A stretch of 64,000 bases of DNA from Weeksella virosa DSM 16922 (GCF_000189415.1 NC_015144.1:1598001-1662000); one strand, 5' to 3'; positions 1 to 9,452 are shown, counted from the first letter of the stretch. The notes: generated by a model from the sequence alone, not told the origin. Made by a program: numbers and translations.

Positions 1-280
1 ACTTATTGAAGCGTTTGAAGTTTTTTTGTGGTCTAAAAATGAATACCTCATCGTCTTCATTTTTATAAGCTTTCATCCCCTCGAAAATAGCTTGTCCATA
101 ATGAAAAACCATTGCTGCAGGAGTGAGTTCGATCGGTTGGTAAGGCATGATTTTCGGTTCGCTCCACTTTCCGTCTTTGTATTTAGCAATCAACATGTGG
201 TCTGTAAAATCTTTCCCGAAAGTAGTAGACTCAAACACTTTTTCTGTAAATTTGGTTTGAGGTATTTTCTCTATTATCAT
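1..280 (-). CDS. ilvE: Branched-chain amino acid aminotransferase, N-terminal part
   Basis: The gene runs off the left edge; only the first 93 residues are present, starting at an ATG whose complement is 278-280. The visible part carries [13 protein letters not shown], the conserved stretch of fold-type IV PLP-dependent branched-chain transaminases, preceded by [13 protein letters not shown], also typical of that family. The enzyme would interconvert leucine, isoleucine and valine with their 2-oxo acids using glutamate, in the cytoplasm. The catalytic lysine lies beyond the window. A TAnnTTTG -10-like box on the same strand (305-312) sits just upstream. It is divergent from mnmD. The family call is firm; substrate preference is taken from family knowledge. 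Confidence 0.85.
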   Translation of the reverse strand, partial: MIIEKIPQTKFTEKVFESTTFGKDFTDHMLIAKYKDGKWSEPKIMPYQPIELTPAAMVFHYGQAIFEGMKAYKNEDDEVFIFRPQKNFKRFNK

Positions 281-304
281 AATGAACTTTTGTTTGTTGC
301 AATC

Positions 305-312
305 CAAATATA
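305..312 (-). promoter_or_regulatory. Bacteroidota -7 element for ilvE
   Basis: TATATTTG on the minus strand matches the Bacteroidota TAnnTTTG consensus and leaves a 5' leader of roughly 20 bases before the ilvE ATG. No good TTG -33 box was found at the usual distance, so the assignment is moderate. Confidence 0.45.
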
Positions 313-369
313 CGTTTATTTTGTTGAATATATTAAATCAAAGCTGATAAAAATTAGGAGATTTTTCGG

Positions 370-1083
370 ATGAAAAGGTCAATTATCCAAACGCAAGACG
401 GTTCGCGTACCATTCGTATAGAAGAATGGGCAGAATCCTATCATTCTGTGCATGGTGCGGTGCAAGAAGCTGTGCATGTTTTTATGAAAAATGGGCTAGA
501 AGAAGTGGCCATGAATAAGTCAACCATAAAAATATTAGAGATTGGCTATGGTACAGGGTTGAATGCTTTATTGACAGTTTTATATGGCTCAAAACTAAAC
601 CTGATGATTGATTATGTGGGGATAGAAAAATTTCCGGTTTCTCGAGAAGAACTTTTCGCTTTGGCTTACGCAGATAGCTGTACGAAAATTGCAGATAAAT
701 CTATCGAGAAAATAGAAGATATACAACAGAAAATGTTCGATGCTTCGTGGGGTGTTTTTACAGAGATAACACCTTCTTTCAGACTGAAAAAAGTACAACT
801 TGATTTTTTCGATTTACCGAAACTATTGGATAAAGATTTCGATTTAATCTATTTTGATGCTTTTGGTGCGCGTGTTCAACCAGAATTATGGGAAATGGAG
901 TTGTTGCAAAAAGTGGTCGAAAAGATGAACATAGAAAGTCAATTCACTACCTATGCTGCGAAAGGGAGTTTGAAACGCACCTTGCAGACATTAGGCCTAG
1001 ATGTCGAAAAACGTGTGGGACCTCCAGGAAAAAGAGAAATGATGATCGCAAAGAAATATCCTATCCAACCCGAAAATATCTGA
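370..1083 (+). CDS. mnmD: tRNA wobble-uridine methyltransferase MnmD (stand-alone)
   Basis: The 237-residue protein is an S-adenosylmethionine methyltransferase of the MnmC N-terminal domain family. Motif I is LEIGYGTGLN at residues 56-65, an acidic DLIYFDAFG lies at 158-166, and TTYAAKGSLKR at 193-203 with GPPGKRE near 218 are family signatures. In proteobacteria this domain is fused to an FAD-dependent domain; here only the methyltransferase half is present, as is usual in Bacteroidota. It would methylate the 5-aminomethyl group on uridine 34 of certain tRNAs to give mnm5(s2)U. The stop codon is 5 bases before the NUDIX gene start, so the two are probably cotranscribed. Confidence 0.85.
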   Translation: MKRSIIQTQDGSRTIRIEEWAESYHSVHGAVQEAVHVFMKNGLEEVAMNKSTIKILEIGYGTGLNALLTVLYGSKLNLMIDYVGIEKFPVSREELFALAYADSCTKIADKSIEKIEDIQQKMFDASWGVFTEITPSFRLKKVQLDFFDLPKLLDKDFDLIYFDAFGARVQPELWEMELLQKVVEKMNIESQFTTYAAKGSLKRTLQTLGLDVEKRVGPPGKREMMIAKKYPIQPENI

Positions 1084-1088
1084 TAACA

Positions 1089-1517
1089 ATGAAACCTTTT
1101 AATGTACGGGTCTATGCATTGCTTGTTCATGATGCAAAAGTTTTGGTAATGCACGAACCTTTTCTAGGGAAGTTGATTTATAAATTTCCGGGTGGTGGAT
1201 TAGAGTTTGGAGAAGGAACGCGTGATTGTTTGGTAAGAGAATTAAAAGAAGAACTGAATCTGGAAATCGAGGTAGAAGAGCATCTTTATACACAAGATTT
1301 TTTCATGCAAAATGCTTTTGATCCCGAAGAGCAAATAATTCTAATTTATTATAAAGCGAGTATTTCTGATAAAAATTTAACTCAATTAAAAGTTTTAGAA
1401 CGGAATATTAACCAGTTACTTTGGATGAGAATCGATGAGCTGTATGTAGAAGATTTTACATTAGTAGCCGATAAAAAAGTGATAGAAATTTTTCGAGAGA
1501 AATATCTAAAGAAATAA
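1089..1517 (+). CDS. NUDIX hydrolase
   Basis: A 142-residue protein with a Nudix box at residues 36-58: G36, E42, R50-E51, E54-E55, i.e. the GX5EX7REUXEE pattern, with Asn57 where the last glycine usually stands. Such enzymes hydrolyse nucleoside diphosphates linked to another moiety; the substrate cannot be read from the sequence. An open frame extends upstream inside mnmD, but the ATG at 1089 gives a protein that begins at the Nudix fold and lies 5 bases after the mnmD stop, so it is the preferred start. It converges on the gene at 1534-1914 with a shared hairpin between them. Confidence 0.8.
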   Translation: MKPFNVRVYALLVHDAKVLVMHEPFLGKLIYKFPGGGLEFGEGTRDCLVRELKEELNLEIEVEEHLYTQDFFMQNAFDPEEQIILIYYKASISDKNLTQLKVLERNINQLLWMRIDELYVEDFTLVADKKVIEIFREKYLKK

Positions 1518-1520
1518 AAA

Positions 1521-1549
1521 AAACTTTGACTCCCTAGGCGTCAAAGTTT
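1521..1549. terminator. Hairpin terminator overlapping the 3' end of the 1534-1914 gene
   Basis: A perfect 10-bp inverted repeat (AAACTTTGAC / GTCAAAGTTT) with a 9-base loop lies between the convergent genes. On the minus strand it is followed by a run of eight T, so it mainly serves the leftward operon; the last codons of the leftward gene form one arm. Confidence 0.75.
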
Positions 1550-1914
1550 ATGATATTTTGATCAACGAAATATTGGATAATTGCGTGTTTCATGAGTAAT
1601 GTTTGTTCGTTTGTTTTCAGTTCTGGCAAATTCTCAATTAGCTCGAAATGTGGCCAACCGTCTTTATCCAAACCATCAAAACGATAATAACCAAAAGGTT
1701 CTAAAACACGACAAACGGCAATATGTAAAAGGTTAATTTTCTCATCCTTTTTGAATCGTCTTTTGCCTTGCCCTAATTCTTGAACCCCGATAAGAAACAG
1801 CATCGTATCCAAATCAGGTAATTCTCCATCGGTGAAATTTTCTTGAAAAAATCCTTCGATTTTCTTCCATTTTTCTGCCATATTACTAGCTCTTGGCATA
1901 AGATGTTGTGCCAT
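1534..1914 (-). CDS. Conserved hypothetical protein
   Basis: A 126-residue soluble protein that I do not recognise by family name. It is largely alpha-helical by composition, with no signal peptide or membrane segment, a mid section rich in Lys/Arg (GQGKRRFKKDEKINLL, residues about 49-64), and an acidic, aromatic-rich second half. Its start lies 3 bases after the stop of the membrane protein at 1918-2487, so it is probably the last gene of an operon greA-HIT-membrane protein-this gene. The position downstream of housekeeping genes suggests a core flavobacterial protein, but no function can be given. Confidence 0.6.
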   Translation of the reverse strand: MAQHLMPRASNMAEKWKKIEGFFQENFTDGELPDLDTMLFLIGVQELGQGKRRFKKDEKINLLHIAVCRVLEPFGYYRFDGLDKDGWPHFELIENLPELKTNEQTLLMKHAIIQYFVDQNIINFDA

Positions 1915-1917
1915 TTT

Positions 1918-2487
1918 TTAGAATTTTTTGCCACGATGACGCATATTTGGATTTTGGAGTTGTCCTGGATTGAAATTGAACTTCTTCATTTGTCCTTGCA
2001 TCATTTTTATATGATCCGTAAACATATTTTTATCATCTAAACGCTTGGCTTCTTTTAGGTAGATTTCCGCCTCTTTTCTTCTTCCTTTTGCCATGGCGGC
2101 TCCTGCTAGAGAAAGGTTTGCCATTGCTCGATCGTGCTTGAAACTAAGACCATAATCCAAAGCATTTCGCATATATTTCTCAGATACAGCAATATTATCC
2201 TCGGCTTCGGTAATGCCTTTCATATAATTAAAATAGCCCCACTGTTTACGAATTAGTTGGGTTTCTTGATTTGTAATTCTATTCAGCCATTTTTTGGCTT
2301 TTTCTACTTCTTGCTTTCGCATGAACCAAAAAGCCATGATGATATTTTCGTTTCGAAAGTAGAATACTATTGGGAAAATTGCTAAAAATAACATTATAAA
2401 GCCCCAGCCATACGCCCGATCTGTAAAAAGATAAATTCCACTAATGATAAGAATGCCAGCTAGTACAAGTTTAAGGTATTTGTTCAT
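1918..2487 (-). CDS. Membrane protein with a TPR-like cytoplasmic domain
   Basis: The 189-residue protein has two hydrophobic segments at about residues 5-23 and 27-45, and then a helical region (about 55-165) with pairs resembling tetratricopeptide repeats, e.g. the MANLSLAGAAMAKGRRKEAE stretch and the flanking AEIYLKEAKRLD helix. The C-terminus is Asn/Gln/Arg rich. TPR domains are protein-binding scaffolds; a partner cannot be named. It sits 6 bases downstream of the HIT gene and 3 bases upstream of the 1534-1914 gene, so it belongs to the same leftward transcription unit. Confidence 0.55.
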   Translation of the reverse strand: MNKYLKLVLAGILIISGIYLFTDRAYGWGFIMLFLAIFPIVFYFRNENIIMAFWFMRKQEVEKAKKWLNRITNQETQLIRKQWGYFNYMKGITEAEDNIAVSEKYMRNALDYGLSFKHDRAMANLSLAGAAMAKGRRKEAEIYLKEAKRLDDKNMFTDHIKMMQGQMKKFNFNPGQLQNPNMRHRGKKF

Positions 2488-2493
2488 AATCTT

Positions 2494-2889
2494 TTATACT
2501 AAGTATGATTTAATTTTATCGGCAATTTTTCGCATTTCTTCTGCAGAAAGCGACAATTTGGGTTGTGTAAAATTGATATCTTGCATAGTGTTGAGAGGAA
2601 CCAAATGTACATGTACATGCGGTACTTCTAGCCCTACAACAGCTACCCCAATTCTTTTACACGGAATGGTTTTTTCTATTGCTGGTGCAATACTGTACGC
2701 AAAATCCATTAGCCCTAGATAAGTTTCACGATCCAACTCAAAGAGTTTATCTACTTCTTTTTTAGGAATTACCAAAACATGTCCTTTCACCAAAGGAAAA
2801 GCATCGAGTATGGCAATATAGTTTTCGTTTTCTGCTACCTTATAAGAAGGAATTTCGTTCCGGATGATTTTTGTGAATATGCTAGCCAT
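2494..2889 (-). CDS. HIT family nucleotide hydrolase
   Basis: A 131-residue histidine-triad protein. The active-site motif HVHVHLVPL is at residues 91-99, and the N-terminal SIFTKIIRNEIPSYKV is typical of the bacterial HinT/Hit group. These enzymes cleave nucleoside phosphoramidates or related adenylated compounds in the cytoplasm. The gene follows greA by 27 bases on the same strand, a pairing often seen in flavobacteria. The exact substrate is not determined by sequence. Confidence 0.85.
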   Translation of the reverse strand: MASIFTKIIRNEIPSYKVAENENYIAILDAFPLVKGHVLVIPKKEVDKLFELDRETYLGLMDFAYSIAPAIEKTIPCKRIGVAVVGLEVPHVHVHLVPLNTMQDINFTQPKLSLSAEEMRKIADKIKSYLV

Positions 2890-2916
2890 TTATTAAAATT
2901 TTTGGCAAGTTACGAT

Positions 2917-3396
2917 TTAATCTAAAGAAATACTCAATACTTCAAAAGTTAAAGTCTGACCATTAGGCAGCTCTATTTCAGCTATATCACCTACCGATTT
3001 GCCTAATAAACCTTTAGCAATTGGTGTATTTACTGATATACGCGCTTTTTTTAGGTCAGCTTCTGTTTCGGGTACCAATGTATATGATAATTCTTGTTTA
3101 CTTACTTGATTGCGAATACGAACAGTAGATAAAATCGAGATTTTAGTAGCATCTAATTTCGATTCGTCTATAAGACGAGCGTTAGCAATGGATTCTTGTA
3201 ACTTAGAAATTCTCATCTCTAACATTCCTTGTGCTTCTTTGGCTGCGTCGTACTCAGCATTTTCAGATAAATCTCCTTTGTCGCGGGCTTCAGCGATTTG
3301 TTGAGAAATTTTCGGACGTTCATAGGTTTCTAGCTCGTGCAATTCGGCACGTAATTTTTCCAAGCCTTCTTTTGTTACATATTGTATATTTGCCAT
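2917..3396 (-). CDS. greA: Transcription elongation factor GreA
   Basis: The 159-residue protein has the GreA layout: an N-terminal antiparallel coiled coil (about residues 1-75) and a C-terminal FKBP-like domain (about 80-157). The coiled-coil tip motif GDLSENAEYDAAKE is at 41-54 with the acidic residues Asp42 and Glu45 that enter the RNA polymerase secondary channel and stimulate cleavage of backtracked RNA. Length matches E. coli GreA (158). It heads a leftward operon and has a long leader with a strong hairpin (3438-3480) and a TATCTTTG promoter box at 3498-3505. Confidence 0.95.
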   Translation of the reverse strand: MANIQYVTKEGLEKLRAELHELETYERPKISQQIAEARDKGDLSENAEYDAAKEAQGMLEMRISKLQESIANARLIDESKLDATKISILSTVRIRNQVSKQELSYTLVPETEADLKKARISVNTPIAKGLLGKSVGDIAEIELPNGQTLTFEVLSISLD

Positions 3397-3437
3397 ATCA
3401 ATGTTTTTTACTTACTTACATTTATAGATATAAAGAA

Positions 3438-3480
3438 AATAATCCTACACATTGCCTTTATCGGGATGCGCAGGACTATT
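3438..3480 (-). promoter_or_regulatory. greA leader hairpin (possible attenuator)
   Basis: In the greA transcript, 3480-3466 can pair with 3452-3438 over 15 bp including three G-U wobbles, with a 13-base loop, followed by a T-rich stretch. The same sequence on the plus strand would give three mismatches instead of wobbles, so the structure suits the greA RNA. Leader control of greA by early termination is known in E. coli; here it is inferred only. Confidence 0.5.
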
Positions 3481-3497
3481 TTCTGTTTTGTTAAATG

Positions 3498-3505
3498 CAA
3501 AGATA
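3498..3505 (-). promoter_or_regulatory. greA -7 promoter element
   Basis: TATCTTTG on the minus strand fits TAnnTTTG. Transcription from here would give a leader of about 95 bases containing the hairpin at 3438-3480. No clear -33 TTG was seen. Confidence 0.45.
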
Positions 3506-3530
3506 GTAAATTTTTAAAATAGACATACAT

Positions 3531-3971
3531 ATGAAGCAATTTATTCGGTTTCTTTTCTTTTTTAGTACATTCTTTGTATCAAGTATTTTCAGTTCCTGTG
3601 AATCCGATACGCACAACGACTGTGTCCCGCGCGTAAATGTAAGCCTGACTCTCAATACTAACTTGCCAGAATATAGTGTTCTAAATTCACCTGGTAGATG
3701 GATATATGTAGGAGGAGAAGGTGCCGGAACAAGAGGTTTGATTATTGTGAGTATCGGTAATGATCGATATAAAGCTTGGGATCGTAATGCACCACATCTA
3801 TGTCCCGATGTCAATACTACCCTCGAAGTAGTAGACGGCATTAAGATAGTGTGCCCAAAAGATGGAGCAGAATGGAATATTAATACAGGACAACCTATAA
3901 AGATTGCCAATCGCCCTCCTATGGAGTATAATGCGTTTCGATCAGGAAATACTTTGGTGGTAACTCGATAG
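3531..3971 (+). CDS. Rieske-fold-like lipoprotein with altered cluster ligands
   Basis: A 146-residue protein with a lipoprotein signal (lipobox SIFSSC, Cys23). The C-terminal half resembles flavobacterial Rieske-type ferredoxin subunits: AWDRNAPHLCPD (residues 82-93) and VCPKDGAEWNINTG (107-120), followed by a PMEY segment. In a true Rieske protein the [2Fe-2S] ligands are CxH and CxxH. Here the pairs read C91-x-D93 and C108-x-x-D111, so both histidines are replaced by aspartate. It may hold no cluster, or bind metal differently. It stands alone between divergent greA and codirectional eno. Family placement is by pattern and only moderately sure. Confidence 0.6.
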   Translation: MKQFIRFLFFFSTFFVSSIFSSCESDTHNDCVPRVNVSLTLNTNLPEYSVLNSPGRWIYVGGEGAGTRGLIIVSIGNDRYKAWDRNAPHLCPDVNTTLEVVDGIKIVCPKDGAEWNINTGQPIKIANRPPMEYNAFRSGNTLVVTR

Positions 3972-5533
<1,562 letters not shown>

Positions 5534-5535
<2 letters not shown>

Positions 5536-5563
5536 AAACTGATGATAAAATTCATGAGTTTTT
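5534..5563 (+). terminator. Probable eno terminator
   Basis: AAAAACT at 5534-5540 pairs with AGTTTTT at 5557-5563; an inner ATG/CAT extends the stem after a mismatch. The stem is A/T-rich and begins at the enolase stop, so it may be weak or only partly effective. Confidence 0.45.
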
Positions 5564-5623
5564 ATGCTGTAAAAATTCGATTTTTATCGTATATTACCCT
5601 GGTTTAAAGAATTATATTAAAAA

Positions 5624-6907
5624 ATGTCAGATAAAGTAACCTTAAATTACGAAGGAAAAAGTTTAGAATTGCCTGTTTCAACTGGAGCTATGGATGAAAA
5701 GGCAATTGATATCTCAAAATTAAGAGACCAAACTGGGTTGATTACAATGGATCCAGGATACAAAAACACTGGTGTATGTGAAAGTGAAATCACTTTTTTA
5801 GATGGGGAAGAAGGAAAATTATTGTATCGTGGTTACCCGATTGAGCAGTTAGCAGAAAAATCGAGTTTTGTTGAGGTTATTTACTTGTTACTAAAAGGAG
5901 AGTTACCAACACAACAAGAATTGGATCAATTCGAAAAAGATATTGCAGAATACAATTATGTGTCAGAGGATTTAGTGAAAATCTTGGATGCATTCCCAAG
6001 TACAGCACACCCAATGGGAATGTTATCGTCGTTGACGTCTGCCTTATCAGCATTCAATCCGAAAACTGTGAATGTAAATTCACCAGAAGACATGTACAAA
6101 GCAGCGGTTACCTTATTGGGTAAATTCCCAGTTTTAGCATCTTGGACACAACGCAAAACAAAAGGTTTACCGATTAATTACTCGAATGATGAACTGGGAT
6201 ATGTAGAGAATTTTTATCATTTGCTCTTCAAAAAACCAGGTAAAGAATTAGAACTGAATCCAGTAGTTGTAGATGCTTTAGACAAGTTATTAATCTTACA
6301 TGCAGATCATGAGCAAAACTGTTCTACCTCTACGGTACGTTTGGTAGGATCATCACATGCAGGGCTATTTGCATCAATTTCAGCAGGGATTTCTGCACTT
6401 TGGGGTCCATTGCATGGTGGAGCAAACCAAGCCGTTCTAGAAATGTTGGAGGCTATAAAAAATGATGGGGGAGATGTGCATAAATACATCGAAAAAGCAA
6501 AAGATAAAAATGACCCTTTCCGTTTGATGGGATTCGGTCATCGTGTGTACAAGAACTTCGATCCACGTGCGAAAATTATAAAAGTGGCTGCCGATAATGT
6601 TTTAGAGCAATTAGGGGTGAATGATCCTATTTTAGATATTGCTAAAAAACTAGAAGAAGCGTCACTACAAGATAGTTATTTCATAGATCGTAAATTATAT
6701 CCTAATGTTGATTTCTACTCAGGAATAATTTATAAAGCATTGGATATCCCTACTGAAATGTTTACCGTAATGTTTGCAGTGGGTCGTTTACCTGGTTGGA
6801 TTGCGCAGTGGATGGAGATGAGACAAACAAATCAACCAATTGGTCGTCCACGCCAATTGTATACTGGGAAGCCTACCCGTGATTATGTAGAAATTTCTAA
6901 AAGATAA
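5624..6907 (+). CDS. gltA: Citrate synthase
   Basis: The 427-residue protein has the length and motifs of the Gram-negative type citrate synthase: the N-terminal small beta domain (to about residue 60), HADHEQNCSTSTVRLVGSSH around 226-245, the catalytic GFGHRVYKNFDPRA around 303-316, and NVDFYSGI with the catalytic aspartate around 363. It condenses acetyl-CoA and oxaloacetate to citrate, entering the TCA cycle. It shares strand with eno; a hairpin terminator (6930-6960) closes the unit. Whether NADH inhibits it allosterically, as in E. coli, cannot be told here. Confidence 0.96.
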   Translation: MSDKVTLNYEGKSLELPVSTGAMDEKAIDISKLRDQTGLITMDPGYKNTGVCESEITFLDGEEGKLLYRGYPIEQLAEKSSFVEVIYLLLKGELPTQQELDQFEKDIAEYNYVSEDLVKILDAFPSTAHPMGMLSSLTSALSAFNPKTVNVNSPEDMYKAAVTLLGKFPVLASWTQRKTKGLPINYSNDELGYVENFYHLLFKKPGKELELNPVVVDALDKLLILHADHEQNCSTSTVRLVGSSHAGLFASISAGISALWGPLHGGANQAVLEMLEAIKNDGGDVHKYIEKAKDKNDPFRLMGFGHRVYKNFDPRAKIIKVAADNVLEQLGVNDPILDIAKKLEEASLQDSYFIDRKLYPNVDFYSGIIYKALDIPTEMFTVMFAVGRLPGWIAQWMEMRQTNQPIGRPRQLYTGKPTRDYVEISKR

Positions 6908-6929
6908 TTTAGATTTAATAAAAACATAT

Positions 6930-6970
6930 AGAGACCGAATCCTTAGAGATATCGGTCTCTTTTATTTTTA
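6930..6970 (+). terminator. gltA terminator
   Basis: Perfect 9-bp arms AGAGACCGA (6930-6938) and TCGGTCTCT (6952-6960) followed by TTTATTTTTA. Confidence 0.8.
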
Positions 6971-6982
6971 ATCTAATTCTAA

Positions 6983-7014
6983 TTTGTAGATAGAAGTTGA
7001 TTTTTGTAATTTTA
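6983..7014 (+). promoter_or_regulatory. Promoter of the lipid hydroxylase gene
   Basis: TTTG at 6983-6986, 20 bases, then TAATTTTA at 7007-7014, one base away from the TAnnTTTG consensus. The ATG follows 18 bases later. Confidence 0.5.
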
Positions 7015-7032
7015 GCTCAGAAATAAATAATC

Positions 7033-7701
7033 ATGAAGTTTGATAAAATAAATAACAAAGGGCAAGCTCAACTCTTTGAAAATAAATTTTTAGAAGCACT
7101 TACCAAAGGTAGCCCACAATTAAGTTGGGGGATACATCTTCCGATTCTTATTTTCTGCTTTTATTACGGCTATAAAAATTATCAAATGCCATTGGGAACG
7201 ATGTTCATGGTATTTTTCGGGGCAATATTCTTTTGGACTTTCTTTGAGTATATTGCGCATCGATATATTTTTCATCTGATAAGTGAAAATCCCAAACTGC
7301 AAAGATTTGCTTACGTAATGCACGGCAATCATCACCATTATCCACGGGATAGACAACGTTTGTTTATGCCTCCTGTGCCAAGTTTAATTATTGTTGCTGC
7401 TTTGTTTGGTATATTTTATCTTGTTATGAGAGAATATGCTTTTGCTTTTTATCCAGGTTTTGTTTTAGGATGGTTGATGTATGCATCAATGCACTATATG
7501 ATCCATGCAATGGCTCCGCCGTTTAAGTTTATGAAACCTCTTTGGCGAAATCATCATCTCCACCATTACAAAGACGAAACCTTAGGTTTTGGCGTATCGA
7601 ACACCTTTTGGGATAAAGTTTTTGGGACAATGTTCGACCTGAAAAAAGAGAAAGAAGATAAAGAAAAAGTTCAAGAGCTAATGTTCGAAAAGAAAAAATA
7701 A
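7033..7701 (+). CDS. Sterol desaturase/fatty acid 2-hydroxylase family membrane enzyme
   Basis: The 222-residue integral membrane protein has about four hydrophobic segments (near 34-50, 56-74, 117-133, 140-158) and the histidine clusters of the diiron fatty acid hydroxylase superfamily: HRYIFH (76-81), HGNHHH (97-102), HYMIH (154-158) and HHLHHY (174-179). The arrangement is like the FA2H hydroxylase domain without the cytochrome b5 domain. In Bacteroidota such enzymes are thought to 2-hydroxylate fatty acyl chains of sphingolipids or related lipids; this substrate is an inference. It is a single-gene unit with its own promoter and terminator. Confidence 0.75.
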   Translation: MKFDKINNKGQAQLFENKFLEALTKGSPQLSWGIHLPILIFCFYYGYKNYQMPLGTMFMVFFGAIFFWTFFEYIAHRYIFHLISENPKLQRFAYVMHGNHHHYPRDRQRLFMPPVPSLIIVAALFGIFYLVMREYAFAFYPGFVLGWLMYASMHYMIHAMAPPFKFMKPLWRNHHLHHYKDETLGFGVSNTFWDKVFGTMFDLKKEKEDKEKVQELMFEKKK

Positions 7702-7721
7702 CATCAATAAAAATATTTAAG

Positions 7722-7751
7722 AGCTTTCAATATATTTTGAAAGCTTTTTTT
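7722..7751 (+). terminator. Terminator of the lipid hydroxylase gene
   Basis: Perfect 9-bp arms AGCTTTCAA (7722-7730) and TTGAAAGCT (7737-7745) with a 6-base loop and a run of T. Confidence 0.8.
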
Positions 7752-8083
7752 GTACCTTTTCTAAAAAAATGAATAAAACAAACTGAAATAATATTTTGGT
7801 CTATTGTTTGCGACAAAGCTAGATGCACACTTTACCATAATGACTGCGATTAACAATCCTAGACAATGGAGCTAGGGCGACAAAGAGAAATGATTTTTGT
7901 GCTTTATACGGACTCATGTAGCAAGAGAAATTCATTCTATCATTAGAATCTAGAAGTAGAGGTTTTAGTGTATTTAATGTAAATAAATTTATAAGAAAGA
8001 TTCCTTTCATCAAAACGACTAATGCTTGGGCGAATGATGACAAAAAAGCTCACAATTAATAAACATAAAAAGTACTACATATA
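7752..8083. other. Intergenic stretch with no recognised gene
   Basis: About 330 bases between the hydroxylase terminator and the AI-2E transporter start. A 74-codon open frame on the minus strand (7819-8043) begins only at TTG, lacks a plausible ribosome-binding context and resembles no family I know. Short readable fragments on the plus strand are interrupted by stops. It may be a decayed gene; nothing is called. Confidence 0.4.
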
Positions 8084-9337
8084 ATGGAAAATAAACAATT
8101 TCAGTTGAAAGAAAGTGCACGTGCTTCACTTCGTCGACATCGCAACAGGAAACTTCCTTTTGTCGTGAAGCTCGCTTGTGTTTTGGTAAGTTTAGTTACT
8201 TTATTTTATATCTCAATTGTCGGTAAATCGATTATTGTGCCTTTGATTATTGGTTTTCTTTTATCAATGGTATTATTACCGATAGCAAATTTCCTCGAAA
8301 GAAAGTTGCGCTTTCCTAGAATTGTAAGTTCTTTGCTTTCTCCGATCATGTTTGTTCTTGTAGTTTTGGGAGTTATGTTTTTGTTGGGGACTCAAATTGT
8401 ACAATTCCAGAATGAGTTGCCCGAATTACAAAAACAATTAATCGATTTGTTTCATAAAACCCAACAATTTATTGCCGAACAATTTAATGTGACGGAACAA
8501 GAACAACTAAACTACTTGAAAAAAAATACAGAATCGACTATCAAACATGGCGGTGCTGTAGTTGGTGATGTTGTGTCAACAATGACAACCGTGATCGGCT
8601 CTTCTGTTTTTGTATTCTTATATACTTTTTTCTTTCTGCTCTATCGTAGCCATCTTACTAAATTTATTGTTTGGTGTTTTCCTCCAAGCGAACAAAAAAA
8701 AGTGCGTAATGTAGTTAGCTCTATCCAAAGCATTATCAAACAATACATCGTAGGTTTGGGCATACAGATTACTTTTATTACGGTTGCTTTGTTTACTGCA
8801 TTTTCTATTATTGGGATAAAATATGCCTTCTTTTTTGCAGCTCTTTGTGGTCTTCTAAACCTAATACCCTATATCGGTATTTTCTCTGCAACAGTTTTGG
8901 CTACTTTGGTGACCTTGGCAACAAACGAACCCATCAATGCTTTGTGGGTAGTGATCTCCGTGATTGTTGTCAATTCGATTGATGGCAATATTCTAACACC
9001 AAAAGTAATAGGATCAAAAGTTTCTCTAAATTCATTTGTAGTACTTTTCGGTATTATCGTAGCAGAAAGTATTTGGGGGATGGCCGGAATGTTTTTAGCG
9101 ATTCCGATTTTGGCAATTGCGCGTATTGTTTTCGATGCGGTCGAAGACCTGAAACCTTACGGATTTTTGTTAGGCGAAGAGAATGCACCTACCCCTATGT
9201 TCGAGAAATATTATAATTTATATTTCACGAAAACAAAACCAAAAGACGAAGATTTACCACAAAATCTACAAACAGAAGAGCAAAATCATCAAGAATTTGA
9301 TGAGCGAAAAAGTGATGAAACTGATAAAGATTCATAA
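8084..9337 (+). CDS. AI-2E family (PerM-like) transporter
   Basis: The 417-residue protein has the AI-2E/PerM architecture: two N-terminal membrane helices (about 27-45 and 50-70), a third near 80-104, a soluble segment (about 105-168), and then a block of five or so helices including the conserved stretch GLLNLIPYIGIF near 263-274 and PKVIGSKVSLN near 305. The C-terminal 50 residues are hydrophilic and charged. Family members include quorum-signal exporters and sodium/proton antiporters, so the substrate is unknown. It ends against the convergent ABC permease with a shared hairpin. Confidence 0.8.
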   Translation: MENKQFQLKESARASLRRHRNRKLPFVVKLACVLVSLVTLFYISIVGKSIIVPLIIGFLLSMVLLPIANFLERKLRFPRIVSSLLSPIMFVLVVLGVMFLLGTQIVQFQNELPELQKQLIDLFHKTQQFIAEQFNVTEQEQLNYLKKNTESTIKHGGAVVGDVVSTMTTVIGSSVFVFLYTFFFLLYRSHLTKFIVWCFPPSEQKKVRNVVSSIQSIIKQYIVGLGIQITFITVALFTAFSIIGIKYAFFFAALCGLLNLIPYIGIFSATVLATLVTLATNEPINALWVVISVIVVNSIDGNILTPKVIGSKVSLNSFVVLFGIIVAESIWGMAGMFLAIPILAIARIVFDAVEDLKPYGFLLGEENAPTPMFEKYYNLYFTKTKPKDEDLPQNLQTEEQNHQEFDERKSDETDKDS

Positions 9338-9398
9338 AATAATAATCAGCAATTCGTTATTTATGGTAGGATTTTTCTCATTCTATCGATATATAAAA

Positions 9399-9428
9399 GA
9401 TCCCTTTCAGAAACTGAGAGGGATTTTA
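9399..9428. terminator. Bidirectional terminator between convergent genes
   Basis: GATCCCTTTCAG (9399-9410) pairs with CTGAGAGGGAT (9414-9424) with one wobble position, between the AI-2E gene and the ABC permease gene; A/T runs flank both sides. Confidence 0.7.
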
Positions 9429-9452
9429 ACTTTTGATTTATTTTGATTGGAT

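Noticed and set aside
26-373. 115-codon plus-strand open frame at the left edge
   Set aside because: It lies antisense to the recognisable ilvE N-terminus and has no family features.
888-1088. Upstream extension of the NUDIX gene into mnmD
   Set aside because: Extra residues are not Nudix-like and overlap mnmD; the ATG at 1089 starts the fold.
3491-3910. 139-codon minus-strand open frame
   Set aside because: Antisense to the Rieske-like lipoprotein gene, with no conserved motif.
7819-8043. 74-codon minus-strand open frame
   Set aside because: TTG start, no ribosome-binding region, no family; kept only as a comment on the spacer.
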